Shown here piece after piece: positions 18,886 to 27,469 of a stretch of 64,000 nucleotides of DNA (positions are counted from its first letter, which is position 1; each line of letters begins with the position of its first letter). Below the pieces are notes generated by a model. That model worked only from the letters and a program-made list of their open reading frames with translations. It had not been told where the DNA came from and did not search any database. A program made the translations under genes and the position numbers. The stretch is from Brevibacillus brevis NBRC 100599 (GTDB lineage: Bacteria > Bacillota > Bacilli > Brevibacillales > Brevibacillaceae). The DNA is taken from contig NC_012491.1 in assembly GCF_000010165.1 (NCBI RefSeq), positions 1,668,001-1,732,000 on the forward strand. Direction: 5' to 3'.

Positions 18886-20436
18886 GTGAGCAGCTTGAGC
18901 CAGTTTCTTCAAGCATGGAAAAAAAGAAAAGAAGCCCTCCAGTCAAAAACGTTGGAGCAGCACTCCGACAAGAGCATGGAAAGCGTATCCGATGTTGCGC
19001 TCACGACAAATGTGGAGGAAAACATCCAATTGATTCAAGCGCAGTTTGGAAAGTGTGACGATCTCGTCGTTCGTCGTTTTCAAACGAAGACAAAGACGCA
19101 AGCCGCTATCGTTTTTATAGATGGCATGGTGGATCGAAATGTCATCAGCGATTTTATTATTCGCTATATGACGACTCCCGATATCACCTATAATGATCCG
19201 GCTACAAATGAGCTGGATTTGACAGACAAACTGAGGCAGATCGTCCGAAATATTTTGTCTGGATGTGCGGTACTGATCCTCGATGGATGTCAAAATGCAT
19301 ATTTGAATAACACGAGAGGTTGGGACAGGCGTTCAGTGGAAGAGCCTCAGACGGAATCCGTCGTACGAGGGCCACGCGATGGTTTTTGTGAGACGTTGTG
19401 CGTGAATTCAGCACTAATCCGCTTCCGCTTGAAGGACCCGAATCTCAGAGTGCGACATATGGTTGTCGGAGAACGAACGCAGACTGACATTTACATCATG
19501 TACGTCGAGGGTATTGCGTATCCCCCGATGGTAGAGGAAGTGATTGCGCGAATCGAGAGTAATGTTCGGGTGGATTCTGTGCTGGAGAGCGGGTACATCG
19601 AACAAATGATCCAGGATCGGAGATGGTCTCCATTTCCGCAGATTCAAAATACGGAGCGCCCGGACAAAGTAGTGGCCAATCTTTTGGAAGGGAAGGTAGG
19701 CATTCTGGTAGATGGGACTCCGTTCGGATTGATTGCTCCGGCTGTTTTTTCGCAGTTTTATCAGAGTCCTGAGGATTATTACGAGCGGTTTTATATCGCG
19801 ACCTTGATTCGTTTCATTCGGATTATCAGTATCAGCATTGCCTTGTTGTTGCCGTCTCTTTATATCGCTTTTAGTTCGTTTCATCCTGAGATGATCCCTT
19901 CTCGACTGGTCATTGCGATGGCGGCAGGACGATCTACCGTTCCATTCCCTTCTTTAATCGAAGCTCTGTCTATGGAGTTGGCCATTGAAATATTGAGGGA
20001 AGCGAGTGTGAGGCTGCCGGGGCCAATCGGTCCTACGATTGGGATTGTTGGGGCACTCGTGGTTGGGGAAGCAGCGGTAACGGCTGGGCTTGTCAGTCCT
20101 GTCATGGTGATCATCGTGGCTGTAACGACAATTGGCTCGTTTGCATCCCCAAGTTACAGTGCAGCGATTGCTATACGCATGCTCCGCTTTCCGGTAATGA
20201 TTCTGGCAGGAATGTTTGGTCTATACGGTATTATGCTGTTTTTGATTGTCATCCTCATTCATTTGTCTTCACTGAAATCGTTTGGAGTGCCCTATATGAG
20301 CCCGCTTAGTCCGCTCAACCTGAATGGAATGAAGGACTTGTTCATACGGGCACCCCATCACATGTTGAAAACAAGACCGATGATGTTTCATGTTCAAGAC
20401 AAAATCCGGATCAGAGAGGAGGATAACCAGAAATGA
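18886..20436 (+). CDS. gerKA: Spore germination receptor A subunit (GerA/GerKA family)
   Basis: Subunit A of a nutrient germinant receptor in the spore inner membrane. The 516-residue protein has the large hydrophilic N-terminal domain (about 1-310) and then five or so C-terminal spans with the family motifs YERFYIATLIRFIR, RLPGPIGPTIGIVGALVVGEAAV and PFGVPYMSP-like SFGVPYMSPLSP. GTG 18886 gives the reported length; TTG 18895 is an alternative because AAGGGTGAG sits just before it. The ATG of the B subunit overlaps the stop by four bases. I could not find a convincing sigma-G promoter in the 124-base gap upstream. Confidence 0.93.
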   Translation: MSSLSQFLQAWKKRKEALQSKTLEQHSDKSMESVSDVALTTNVEENIQLIQAQFGKCDDLVVRRFQTKTKTQAAIVFIDGMVDRNVISDFIIRYMTTPDITYNDPATNELDLTDKLRQIVRNILSGCAVLILDGCQNAYLNNTRGWDRRSVEEPQTESVVRGPRDGFCETLCVNSALIRFRLKDPNLRVRHMVVGERTQTDIYIMYVEGIAYPPMVEEVIARIESNVRVDSVLESGYIEQMIQDRRWSPFPQIQNTERPDKVVANLLEGKVGILVDGTPFGLIAPAVFSQFYQSPEDYYERFYIATLIRFIRIISISIALLLPSLYIAFSSFHPEMIPSRLVIAMAAGRSTVPFPSLIEALSMELAIEILREASVRLPGPIGPTIGIVGALVVGEAAVTAGLVSPVMVIIVAVTTIGSFASPSYSAAIAIRMLRFPVMILAGMFGLYGIMLFLIVILIHLSSLKSFGVPYMSPLSPLNLNGMKDLFIRAPHHMLKTRPMMFHVQDKIRIREEDNQK

Positions 20437-21593
20437 ACAGGAGGGAAGGGCACGTCTGGCACCAGACTCTATCGATGTGGCAGCAAATTTGTCTCATGAC
20501 AAGTACCTTAATCGGTGTCGGAGTTTTGACCCTTCCTCGCACAACCAGTTCGAAATTATATGAGGCAGGCTGGATCGCCCCTCTGATTGGCTCAGCAGGT
20601 GCGTATGTCTCCTTATGGCTAATTGTCAAATTGAGCAAGCGTTATCCAGGGGAAACCTTTATTGAATACAGTCACAAGGTGTGGGGATCTGCCAAACGGC
20701 CCTGGGTGGGAAAAGTTTTCAGCCTTCCTTGGATTTGTATCTATTTGGTATACCTGTATTTCTCCACGGCAGTCGTATCGCGTGTATTTGGTGAAGTGGT
20801 TGTGACTTCCGTTCTGTTGCAGACTCCGTTGGAAGTTATGCTTATCACGATGTTTTTATTGATACTATTCTTGTGTATGCATGAGGTGGAAGTAGTAGCG
20901 CGAGTGAACGAGCTGCTGTTTCCTTTTATTATCTTTCCCCTTCTTTTTATCGCGATTGCGTCGTTTCAAAAGGCGGAAATTGGGAATCTCCTGCCGATTA
21001 ATCATGTGTCGATCCGATCAATGGTAGAAGGAGTGTACGAAGGAATTTATTCCTATTCCGGTTTTGAAATTATGTTCATCTTTTTCGCCTATGCGCAACA
21101 AAACACGAACAGGGAATTGGCGGGATTTTACAGTTTATTAATTGCAGCATCACTCTACATGTTAATTGTGGTTGCTGGTATTTCGGTGTTTGGTTACGAA
21201 GAGCTGCAGAGGGTGACGTGGCCGACACTAGAATTGGTCAAGACGACCCAGGTGCCCGGATTGATCTTGGAACGATTGGAGTCCGCTTTTTTGGCAGTGT
21301 GGGTTTCGGCTGTTTTTACTACGGTAGCCAATGCGTATTACGTTGTTGTTTATTCATTGAGACAGTTGTTTCGTAAGGGAATCAGGTTTCAAAGAATCAT
21401 GGCTTCTGTCCTTCTCATCCCTTTATTCTTCTTTGCCCTCATTCCACAAAACATCACGGAAGTATTCAGTATGGCTTCGGTGCTGGGGTTGTCTAGCCTG
21501 GTCATTAATTTGCTGATCCCTGTCGTTTACTGGGTAGCAATCCTCATCCGCGACATGGTGACCCGACGAGAGGGGCGGAATATCGATGGGTAA
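20433..21593 (+). CDS. gerKB: Spore germination receptor B subunit, first copy (GerAB/GerKB family permease)
   Basis: A 386-residue integral membrane protein with about ten spans, belonging to the germination-specific branch of the APC amino acid permease superfamily; B subunits bind the germinant. Typical segments are STLIGVGVLTLPR at the first span, LFGEVVVTSVLLQTPLEVM-like VFGEVVVTSVLLQTP, and the conserved VFGYEELQRVTWPTLELVK. The start overlaps the A gene (ATGA) with GAGGAGG just upstream. A second, similar B gene follows the C subunit. Confidence 0.93.
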   Translation: MNRREGHVWHQTLSMWQQICLMTSTLIGVGVLTLPRTTSSKLYEAGWIAPLIGSAGAYVSLWLIVKLSKRYPGETFIEYSHKVWGSAKRPWVGKVFSLPWICIYLVYLYFSTAVVSRVFGEVVVTSVLLQTPLEVMLITMFLLILFLCMHEVEVVARVNELLFPFIIFPLLFIAIASFQKAEIGNLLPINHVSIRSMVEGVYEGIYSYSGFEIMFIFFAYAQQNTNRELAGFYSLLIAASLYMLIVVAGISVFGYEELQRVTWPTLELVKTTQVPGLILERLESAFLAVWVSAVFTTVANAYYVVVYSLRQLFRKGIRFQRIMASVLLIPLFFFALIPQNITEVFSMASVLGLSSLVINLLIPVVYWVAILIRDMVTRREGRNIDG

Positions 21594-22716
21594 GTCTCTT
21601 AGATACTTCGCGTTGCTGATTATCTGTACAATCCTGCTGACAGGGTGCTGGGACAGACGTGAATTGGAAGAACGCGCATCGGTGTTGGCCATTGCGATAG
21701 ATCAGGATGAAAAAAATGAAAATCTGTACAAAATGACCGTCCAAATCCCTATTCCCATCAAAATCGCAGGGAGTAGCGGAAAGGGCGGAGGAAATAATGC
21801 GGATGCCGTGAAAATCATGAGCGTGACAGGAAGAACGGTGACAGATGCATCCAATAACTTGCAAATGCGGCTAAACCAACGATTGTTTCTTGGGCATACG
21901 CGTATTCTTGCCGTAAGTGAGGAAGTGGCTAGAAAGGGAATCCAAGACATCATGGACAGCTTTCGTCGTGAACCGCAAATACGACGCCTCCTGTGGCCGA
22001 TCGTCGTAAGGGGCAAAGCGTCTACCTTGCTGGAAATCAAGCCGAGGATCGAGCCGATTCCAGTCGTCTTTTTGATGGGGCTGATCGAAAATGGCATGAA
22101 ATTAGGAAGAATTCCAGACCAAACGTTGGGCGACTATTTCAATCAGACCTCTAATCTAACCATGGAGCCGTTTTTGAATTATGTAGAGGCAAGAAATAAT
22201 GAGGTGAGCTGGAAAGGGGTTGCTGTTTTTCGGGGACACAAGATGGTGGGGATATTGGATCACGTACAGTCATGGGTATTACTTCAGCTGCGAAATAAAA
22301 AACCGGGTGGAGACATTGTGATTCCGTTGCCGAAAACCAAGAACGGATATGTGAGCTTTCGTCCGCATTTTGTAAAAAAAAAGGTGATCATTCACAAATC
22401 CTCTTCCGCTACCTATCAATGCGAGCTCCAAGGGGATATTGTCGAACTTACAGAAAACCTGAAAATTCCTCCTGAGCAATTCATCTTACAAATGCAAGCG
22501 CTTATTAAAAAAGAAATGGAAAACCGCGCAAAGAAGCTCTTGCAGCAATTACAAAAGCAGTACAATAGTGACATTTTGAAACTGGGCCTTACACTGCGTG
22601 CGAAGCATTACCAAGACTACTGGAAAACGCACAACTGGAAGCAAGATTTCAAGGATTTTCCGATTCGCGTTACATACACAATCAAGCTGCGCCGTCTTGG
22701 TATGGAAATGCAATAG
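21586..22716 (+). CDS. gerKC: Spore germination receptor C subunit, lipoprotein (Ger(x)C family)
   Basis: A 376-residue lipoprotein of the GerAC/GerKC family. The signal peptide ends in the lipobox LLTGC with Cys21, and the mature protein begins WDRRELEE, the family hallmark. The body has the three-domain Ger(x)C pattern, with the C-terminal domain ending TYTIKLRR. The start overlaps the B gene by 8 bases. The product is anchored on the outer face of the spore inner membrane and is required for receptor function in Bacillus. Confidence 0.93.
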   Translation: MGKSLRYFALLIICTILLTGCWDRRELEERASVLAIAIDQDEKNENLYKMTVQIPIPIKIAGSSGKGGGNNADAVKIMSVTGRTVTDASNNLQMRLNQRLFLGHTRILAVSEEVARKGIQDIMDSFRREPQIRRLLWPIVVRGKASTLLEIKPRIEPIPVVFLMGLIENGMKLGRIPDQTLGDYFNQTSNLTMEPFLNYVEARNNEVSWKGVAVFRGHKMVGILDHVQSWVLLQLRNKKPGGDIVIPLPKTKNGYVSFRPHFVKKKVIIHKSSSATYQCELQGDIVELTENLKIPPEQFILQMQALIKKEMENRAKKLLQQLQKQYNSDILKLGLTLRAKHYQDYWKTHNWKQDFKDFPIRVTYTIKLRRLGMEMQ

Positions 22717-22729
22717 GAGAGCGATCACT

Positions 22730-23860
22730 GTGGAGAAACAGCAACGTAATTTTGGTACCTGGCAACTGACAAGCATTATGATCAGTTCAATGATCGGGGT
22801 AGGTATCCTCGTCATCCCGAGAACGGCAACCGAACTGCTTCATCAAATGGGATGGTTGGGACCCATTGCAGGTGCTTTCGTAGCGTCTTTGGCTGTGGCG
22901 GCTATCGTTTATTTAGGCAACCAGTTTCCTGGCCTTACCTTTGTCGAATTTATGCCGAAGATATTTGGTGTTGCCATCGGTACCCTGTGTATATGTCTCT
23001 TCATTCTCTATCAGTTCCTCAATGCGGGAATCACAGCCAGATTGTTTGGGGAAGTCGTCGTGACCTCCGTATTGCCACAAACGCCACTGGAAGTAATTAT
23101 CATCACGTTGCTATTGTTGGTCGTGTTTCTTTGTTGTCATGAGATTGAAGTTGTGGCAAGGGTAAATGAGCTGTTGATTCCTTTCCTCCTTTTGCCGTCT
23201 CTCTTGATTCCGCTCGTCTCCTTCATGAACGCAGATTGGTACAATTTATTGCCATTCCGATTCGAGTCATGGACAAATGTCATGAAAACGGGGCTGAATA
23301 CGTATACGCTCTACACTGGGTATGAGTTGTTAATGGTTTACTTTGCCTTCGCTATTCCTGGGGCAAGGTTAGGGGTGGCTAGCATGACAGGGATGAGCTT
23401 TTCTCTTGTCGTTTATCTGATTACAGTTGTAGCAGGCATTACTGTATTTGGCTATGAAGAATTGCAGAGGCTGGTGTGGCCTACACTTGAACTGGTCAAG
23501 GTAACGCAGAAAACTGGCTGGTTTTTGGAGCGTTTTGAGTCCGCCTTTTTGGCGATTTGGGTTGCTTCCGTATTTACAACGATCGGGAATATGCTTTACG
23601 CGACGATTTTTTCATTGCGGCGCTTGTTCCACAAAGGCATTCGTTTTCAGCAAATCACCGCGATTGTGATCATGATGCCTCTTTTTTTCCTAACGTTAGT
23701 GCCGCAAAATATAGTGGAGCTGTTTTCTTATACACAGCATTTGACCAATGTAGGATATTTGATCACCATCATCATCCCTATCTTGCTGGCAATTACCCAA
23801 TTCATACGCAATCGGTTCAACAAAGGTCGAGAAGTGAATAATGCAAAGGGAGGGACATAG
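22730..23860 (+). CDS. Spore germination receptor B subunit, second copy (GerAB family permease)
   Basis: A 376-residue permease paralogous to gerKB. Shared segments include SSMIGVGILVIPR, RLFGEVVVTSVLPQTPLEV, VFGYEELQRLVWPTLELVK and SAFLAIWVASVFTT. GTG 22730 is chosen because TAGGAG lies about 10 bases upstream and the gap to gerKC is 13 bases; the frame stays open upstream inside gerKC without a site. A duplicated B subunit in one operon allows two germinant specificities with one A and one C subunit, a pattern known in some Bacillus ger operons. Confidence 0.93.
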   Translation: MEKQQRNFGTWQLTSIMISSMIGVGILVIPRTATELLHQMGWLGPIAGAFVASLAVAAIVYLGNQFPGLTFVEFMPKIFGVAIGTLCICLFILYQFLNAGITARLFGEVVVTSVLPQTPLEVIIITLLLLVVFLCCHEIEVVARVNELLIPFLLLPSLLIPLVSFMNADWYNLLPFRFESWTNVMKTGLNTYTLYTGYELLMVYFAFAIPGARLGVASMTGMSFSLVVYLITVVAGITVFGYEELQRLVWPTLELVKVTQKTGWFLERFESAFLAIWVASVFTTIGNMLYATIFSLRRLFHKGIRFQQITAIVIMMPLFFLTLVPQNIVELFSYTQHLTNVGYLITIIIPILLAITQFIRNRFNKGREVNNAKGGT

Positions 23861-23876
23861 GAGCCCCTCCCTTTGC
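23843..23876. terminator. Stem-loop at the convergent ends of the ger operon and sspI
   Basis: GCAAAGGGAGGG (23843-23854) pairs perfectly with CCCTCCCTTTGC (23865-23876), with the stop codon of the second B gene in the loop. Neither side has a good T-tract, so termination efficiency is uncertain. Confidence 0.5.
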
Positions 23877-23902
23877 AGCATGTCTGTTCGAAGAAGAAAT
23901 GG

Positions 23903-24139
23903 TTAGATTGGCTTCTCGGCTTGCTCAGGCAAGTGTTCCGCGATAGTCGTAATCATGGATTGACGTGAGGAAGCATCGCTGTTTTGCCACAGAACTTCAA
24001 ACAAAACGCCTAACCCCGGCAGTGTCTTCTCCTGACCGCTTGAGATAGCATCACTGATGGTCTCTTCCACTTCGTTTGGATCTGAGCCTTGCATTTTGTA
24101 CATGATCGCTTGACGTAAATTGAGTGAGGCAATATTCAT
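23903..24139 (-). CDS. sspI: Small acid-soluble spore protein SspI
   Basis: A 78-residue protein with the SspI pattern: an N-terminal LRQAIMYKMQG helix, then SDAISSGQEKTLPGLGVLFEVLWQ, matching the family signature (DAI-x-SGEEKMLPGLGVLFEVIWQ in Bacillus). SspI is a minor spore-core protein made late in the forespore. An AGAGAGGTG site precedes the ATG. In Bacillus subtilis sspI also neighbours ysgA and pheST, and the same order is seen here with ktrA inserted, which supports orthology. Confidence 0.92.
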   Translation of the reverse strand: MNIASLNLRQAIMYKMQGSDPNEVEETISDAISSGQEKTLPGLGVLFEVLWQNSDASSRQSMITTIAEHLPEQAEKPI

Positions 24140-24180
24140 GACCGCGCTTGCACCTCTCTTGTGAGAATGAATTCAAGAAA

Positions 24181-24211
24181 TAGTATTTGTAAACGCTGAT
24201 TTGTGCATACC
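24181..24211 (-). promoter_or_regulatory. Possible forespore (sigma-G-type) promoter of sspI
   Basis: On the minus strand GGTATG (24206-24211) and AATACTA (24181-24187) are 18 bases apart, resembling the G(T/A)ATA and CATACTA elements of sigma-F/G promoters, and place the start about 35 bases before the sspI ATG. The match is partial. Confidence 0.3.
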
Positions 24212-24262
24212 ATGCTTTTCGTACAAAACGTTCATGACCGTTTTGTGGGGGATGTTTTGGTT

Positions 24263-24272
24263 GTGCTATAAT
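24263..24272 (+). promoter_or_regulatory. Extended -10 promoter of ktrA
   Basis: TGTGCTATAAT, with TATAAT at 24267-24272 and the TG extension at 24264-24265. No good -35 lies 17 bases upstream. I saw no c-di-AMP (ydaO-type) riboswitch in the leader, although many ktr genes have one. Confidence 0.6.
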
Positions 24273-24310
24273 GCTTGTTATTGGTAAGTTCCGTAAAGGG
24301 GAAGATTAAC

Positions 24311-24964
24311 ATGTCCAAGCAATTTGCCATTATCGGGATGGGACGTTTTGGTTCCAGCGTGGCGAGAACGCTGTACGAGATGGATTATGAAGTGATGGGT
24401 ATAGATGAGAACGAGGAGCGCATTAACGAAAATATTCAGTATGTAACGCACGCGGTAGCAGCTGATTCTACGGATGAACGCGCCTTGAAGGAAATCGGCA
24501 TCCGCAATTTTGACGTAGTTGTCGTGGCCATTGGGGTCGATATTCAGGCGAGTATCCTGACGGTGTTGACGCTGAAAGACTTGGGTGTCAAAAAGATCGT
24601 GGCAAAAGCACAGAATGAGCGTCATGGACAAGTATTGTACAAGGTGGGAGCTGACCGTGTCGTATTCCCTGAGCGTGACATGGGTGTTCGGGTCGCCCAC
24701 AATCTGATCTCTTCTAACGTACTTGACTTTATTGAGCTGGCAGAGGACTACAGCGTAGCGGAGGTAGTCGTGTCGTCCAAGCTGGTCGGTCAAAACTTGC
24801 GCCAACTGGATATTCGGAAAAAATACGAAGTCAACGTGATTGCGATCAAAAGCGGAGATAAATTCAATATCGCTCCTAGCCCGGATGAAGTCATCCAATA
24901 CGGCGACGTGCTTGTGGTGATCGGGAACAACAAAGACTTACGCGAATTTGAGGAGCGGGCATAG
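24311..24964 (+). CDS. ktrA: Ktr potassium uptake system, regulatory RCK subunit
   Basis: A 217-residue cytosolic protein that forms the gating ring on KtrB. It has the RCK N-terminal NAD/ATP-binding fold with GMGRFG at 9-14 and the acidic end of strand 2 (GIDENEE), then the RCK C-terminal domain (about 140-217) that binds c-di-AMP in Bacillus orthologues. The ATG at 24311 follows AAGGGGAAG. The next gene, ysgA, starts 5 bases after the stop, so potassium uptake regulation and an rRNA methyltransferase share a transcript. The only KtrB in the window is at 10043-11389. Confidence 0.92.
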   Translation: MSKQFAIIGMGRFGSSVARTLYEMDYEVMGIDENEERINENIQYVTHAVAADSTDERALKEIGIRNFDVVVVAIGVDIQASILTVLTLKDLGVKKIVAKAQNERHGQVLYKVGADRVVFPERDMGVRVAHNLISSNVLDFIELAEDYSVAEVVVSSKLVGQNLRQLDIRKKYEVNVIAIKSGDKFNIAPSPDEVIQYGDVLVVIGNNKDLREFEERA

Positions 24965-24968
24965 GTTT

Positions 24969-25784
24969 ATGACAAATGAAATCATTACTTCAGTACAAAA
25001 CCCTCTGGTAAAGCGATTGCACCAGTTGCTATCACGGAAAGGACGGGAAGAGCAGCAGCGTTTTCTCGTGGAAGGGGCGCATCTGGTAGAAGAGGCGTTA
25101 AAAAGTGGGGCGGAGGTAGTCACGGTGATTTACGATCAGCAGCGTGACATGGACCCTGCTTGTCAGCGTGCTCTGGCTAATCATCCGGAAGCTGTTCAGG
25201 TCATTGCTGCGCCAGAGACAGTGCTGGCGAAGCTGTCCGAAACGAAGTCACCGCAAGGAATTGTGGCCGAAGTGAAAAAAACAGCAGCAGATTGGGCAAA
25301 ATGGGTGGATCAGAAGAGAGAGGAACAAGGAAGCTTACTGCTCCTCTTTTTGGACGAAATACAAGACCCGGGCAACCTCGGCACGATTTTGCGCACAGCG
25401 GAAGCGGCTGCAATCGATGGTGTCGTACTGGGGAGTGGCAGTGTCGATATTTACAATGGAAAAGTGGTACGGGCAACAATGGGGGCACTGTTCCGGATCC
25501 CGGTCTTTACGCAATCGTTAGTTGACACGGCTGATGAATGGAAGGCAAAGGGAGGGAGAGTTCTCATTTCTTCGTTGGAGCAAAACAGTGTTTCCTATGA
25601 CGAGGCTGATTATGCGGGTCTGACGGCACTGGTCATCGGCAATGAAGGAAGAGGCGTCTCGAAAGAGATGTTTGCCAAAGCTGATCAATTCGTCCACATT
25701 CCGCTTTACGGCGGAGCGGAGTCGCTGAATGCAGCGGTTGCGGCAGGAATATTTGTCTATGAGGCACAGCGCAAAAGAAGATAA
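24969..25784 (+). CDS. ysgA: TrmH/SpoU-family RNA methyltransferase (YsgA-like)
   Basis: A 271-residue SPOUT-class enzyme that 2'-O-methylates RNA. An N-terminal substrate-binding domain (about 1-95, SVQNPLVKRLHQLLSRKGR and FLVEGAHLVEEAL) precedes the knotted SAM-binding domain with the three SpoU motifs: LDEIQDPGNLGTILRTAEA, VIGNEGRGVS and IPLYGGAESLNAAVAAGIF. The ATG follows ktrA by 4 bases, with GAGGAGCGGG in the end of ktrA as the likely site. Position just upstream of pheST is conserved with Bacillus. Confidence 0.92.
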   Translation: MTNEIITSVQNPLVKRLHQLLSRKGREEQQRFLVEGAHLVEEALKSGAEVVTVIYDQQRDMDPACQRALANHPEAVQVIAAPETVLAKLSETKSPQGIVAEVKKTAADWAKWVDQKREEQGSLLLLFLDEIQDPGNLGTILRTAEAAAIDGVVLGSGSVDIYNGKVVRATMGALFRIPVFTQSLVDTADEWKAKGGRVLISSLEQNSVSYDEADYAGLTALVIGNEGRGVSKEMFAKADQFVHIPLYGGAESLNAAVAAGIFVYEAQRKRR

Positions 25785-25789
25785 TAAGG

Positions 25790-25833
25790 AAAGCCGACAT
25801 CCTCGAGAATAGTAAGGATGATCGGCTTTGTTT
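25790..25833. terminator. Terminator after ysgA, probably bidirectional
   Basis: AAAGCCGACATCCT pairs with AGGATGATCGGCTTT across a short loop with one bulge, followed by GTTTGT. It sits between two convergent genes. Confidence 0.65.
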
Positions 25834-25852
25834 GTGTGATCCACCGAAATGA

Positions 25853-26203
25853 TTACATGGGACCTACATTAAAATGGAAGATATACACTTTCGTGCCACC
25901 GTAATAGACATCAACCTTGTAGTAGCCTGGAGACGATGCAATCACTCGGCCTTGGGAATCGATGCTAATCCCACCCTTTGTCGACTCGTATGAGATGACA
26001 CTCGTATGGTTGTTGGTTGGGAGTCTGTCATAAATAGGGTTTTGATAAATGTCCAGATTAACGTTGACTTCTGTAACGCTTGACATGGCAACCACTGCCT
26101 GCGATGGCTTGTTCGAAACCTCGGCAGCACTTGCACCAGCTTGTCCTGCCAAAAGCAATGGGATTGCCAGCAGACTTGACGTGATAAGATTCCACTTTTT
26201 CAC
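25853..26203 (-). CDS. Small secreted protein, single Ig-like or BIG2-like unit
   Basis: A 116-residue exported protein of unknown function. The signal peptide (MKKWNLITSSLLAIPLLLAGQAGASA) is cleaved probably after ASA. The mature part, about 90 residues, predicts as beta strands; GGISIDSQGRVIASSPGYYKVDVYYGG resembles the end of a bacterial Ig-like (BIG2) repeat. I chose GTG 26203 because AAGGAGTG lies 6 bases upstream; the first GTG in the frame overlaps that site. It is convergent with ysgA and has no operon partner. Confidence 0.75.
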   Translation of the reverse strand: MKKWNLITSSLLAIPLLLAGQAGASAAEVSNKPSQAVVAMSSVTEVNVNLDIYQNPIYDRLPTNNHTSVISYESTKGGISIDSQGRVIASSPGYYKVDVYYGGTKVYIFHFNVGPM

Positions 26204-26270
26204 AAGAATCACTCCTTTGTATTAGATGTCTAAAATATACTATTTTTACCATATTCTTTCAATTGTTGCA

Positions 26271-26306
26271 TATAAAAAAAGATCGGCATGTCTAGCCGAT
26301 CTTTTG
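26271..26306 (-). terminator. Terminator overlapping the stop of the DUF2225 gene
   Basis: On the minus strand AAAGATCGGCTAGACATGCCGATCTTTTTTT forms a hairpin whose 5' arm contains the stop codon region (26292-26294). Confidence 0.8.
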
Positions 26307-27011
26307 CTCGTTCTTCTTCTCTTTAAACTCTTCACGCGCGAGTTGCCATTGATCCTGCGCCATCCGGATAATGCCGCTCTCAATGGTGTGGTTGCGAAAG
26401 GCGAGTGCCTTGCCGAAATATTTAATGGCTAAGTCAAACTTTTCGAGTCTGCGATAGAGCTCACCAATCAAGTACAGCAAGCGGACTTCGGTCATTTCTT
26501 TGTCACCGCGTGTATAATCGGAATGAATATACGATTGTTCATATTCTTCCACGGCCATATCGATAAAGCGCATTTCTTCCGTGACATTTTTTTGGTATCG
26601 ATAAAGCCAGGCAAGGCGCAAATATAGACCCGCTTTTACGGAATGGGGCTGATCTGTTATTTCAGCTGCATAAATAGCGAGCTTGTAGCTGACAATGGCT
26701 TCTGGTACGTGTCGAACCTTGCCAAAATCTTTTGGCTTCCATTTCGAGGAGATTTGTTCATCCACAATCTGCTTTTGCCAGGGGGCGAGCTTGTCCCGGA
26801 ATTGATCCGTAAAAGCAAAGCCGCATTCAGGGCAGACATTGACGGTATATAAAATGGGATTTAAAGATTGCTCTTTAAAAGTGGTATAAAAATCGCTGTC
26901 GCGGTTGACCATCGTCAACGTGCCGCTTCTGATTCTTTTGGTCGAAAAGGTCGCTTGGCAATGGCGGCAGCTGCTTGTCTTATCGTAAAGGGCGGAAACA
27001 TTGTCTATCAT
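26292..27011 (-). CDS. DUF2225 family protein with zinc-ribbon-like N-terminus and TPR-like C-terminus
   Basis: A 239-residue cytosolic protein. Two CxxC pairs (Cys15/Cys18 and Cys60/Cys63, in CRHC and CPECG) form a probable zinc ribbon. The remainder is helical with tetratricopeptide-like repeats, including KAGLYLRLAWLYRYQKN and LLYLIGELYRRLEKFDLAIKYFGKAL. The family is widespread in Firmicutes and has no assigned function that I know. ATG 27011 has AAGGGG 8 bases upstream. It is divergent from the pheST leader. Confidence 0.85.
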   Translation of the reverse strand: MIDNVSALYDKTSSCRHCQATFSTKRIRSGTLTMVNRDSDFYTTFKEQSLNPILYTVNVCPECGFAFTDQFRDKLAPWQKQIVDEQISSKWKPKDFGKVRHVPEAIVSYKLAIYAAEITDQPHSVKAGLYLRLAWLYRYQKNVTEEMRFIDMAVEEYEQSYIHSDYTRGDKEMTEVRLLYLIGELYRRLEKFDLAIKYFGKALAFRNHTIESGIIRMAQDQWQLAREEFKEKKNEQKIG

Positions 27012-27080
27012 GTCAAAATCCCCTTTCGAATGGGTAACATACACTTGAAAACACAATCTGGATATGTAACATTTGTAGAA

Positions 27081-27109
27081 TTGAAAGTTCTCTCTTGTTA
27101 CGCTATAAT
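27081..27109 (+). promoter_or_regulatory. Sigma-A promoter of pheST
   Basis: TTGAAA (27081-27086), 17-base spacer, TATAAT (27104-27109). Confidence 0.85.
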
Positions 27110-27115
27110 TTTCCT

Positions 27116-27436
27116 TACGTCACAATTATAACGTAAAGCGATGACGGAGACTAGTACGCAGGACCTATCTGTTTTTTCAGGGAGAAGATGCCACAGACTG
27201 CGAGCATCTTTAACATGATAGCTGCCGAATTCACTCCAAAGCCGCACTCTGAACCGCTTTTCGCGCAGTAGGAGCAGCCGGGTCATACCCGTTACCAATG
27301 ATCTGAAGTGAGACAAATGTCTCTTTCCACTAGTGATATTGTCATGCATTTGTCACAGGGTGGAAGCGAATTGTCTAACAAGGGTGGTACCGCGAGAAAA
27401 AAGTAACTCGTCCCTTTTTGAGGGGCGGGTTTTTCT
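27116..27436 (+). promoter_or_regulatory. T-box leader of pheST, phenylalanine specifier
   Basis: The T-box AGGGTGGTACCGCG is at 27381-27394. The specifier region reads GAA-TTC-ACTCC with TTC (Phe) at 27230-27232. The attenuator hairpin pairs AACTCGTCCCT (from 27404) with AGGGGCGGGTT (ending at 27432) and runs into TTTTTC. Uncharged tRNA-Phe is expected to stabilise the antiterminator and raise synthetase expression. It fills the 458-base gap between the DUF2225 gene and pheS. Confidence 0.93.
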
Positions 27437-27469
27437 TTTTCCAAAACAGAAATAAAGGAGCGATTCGAA

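Noticed and set aside
24140-24310. A c-di-AMP riboswitch upstream of ktrA
   Set aside because: The leader is too short and I could find none of the conserved elements of the ydaO/yuaA RNA.
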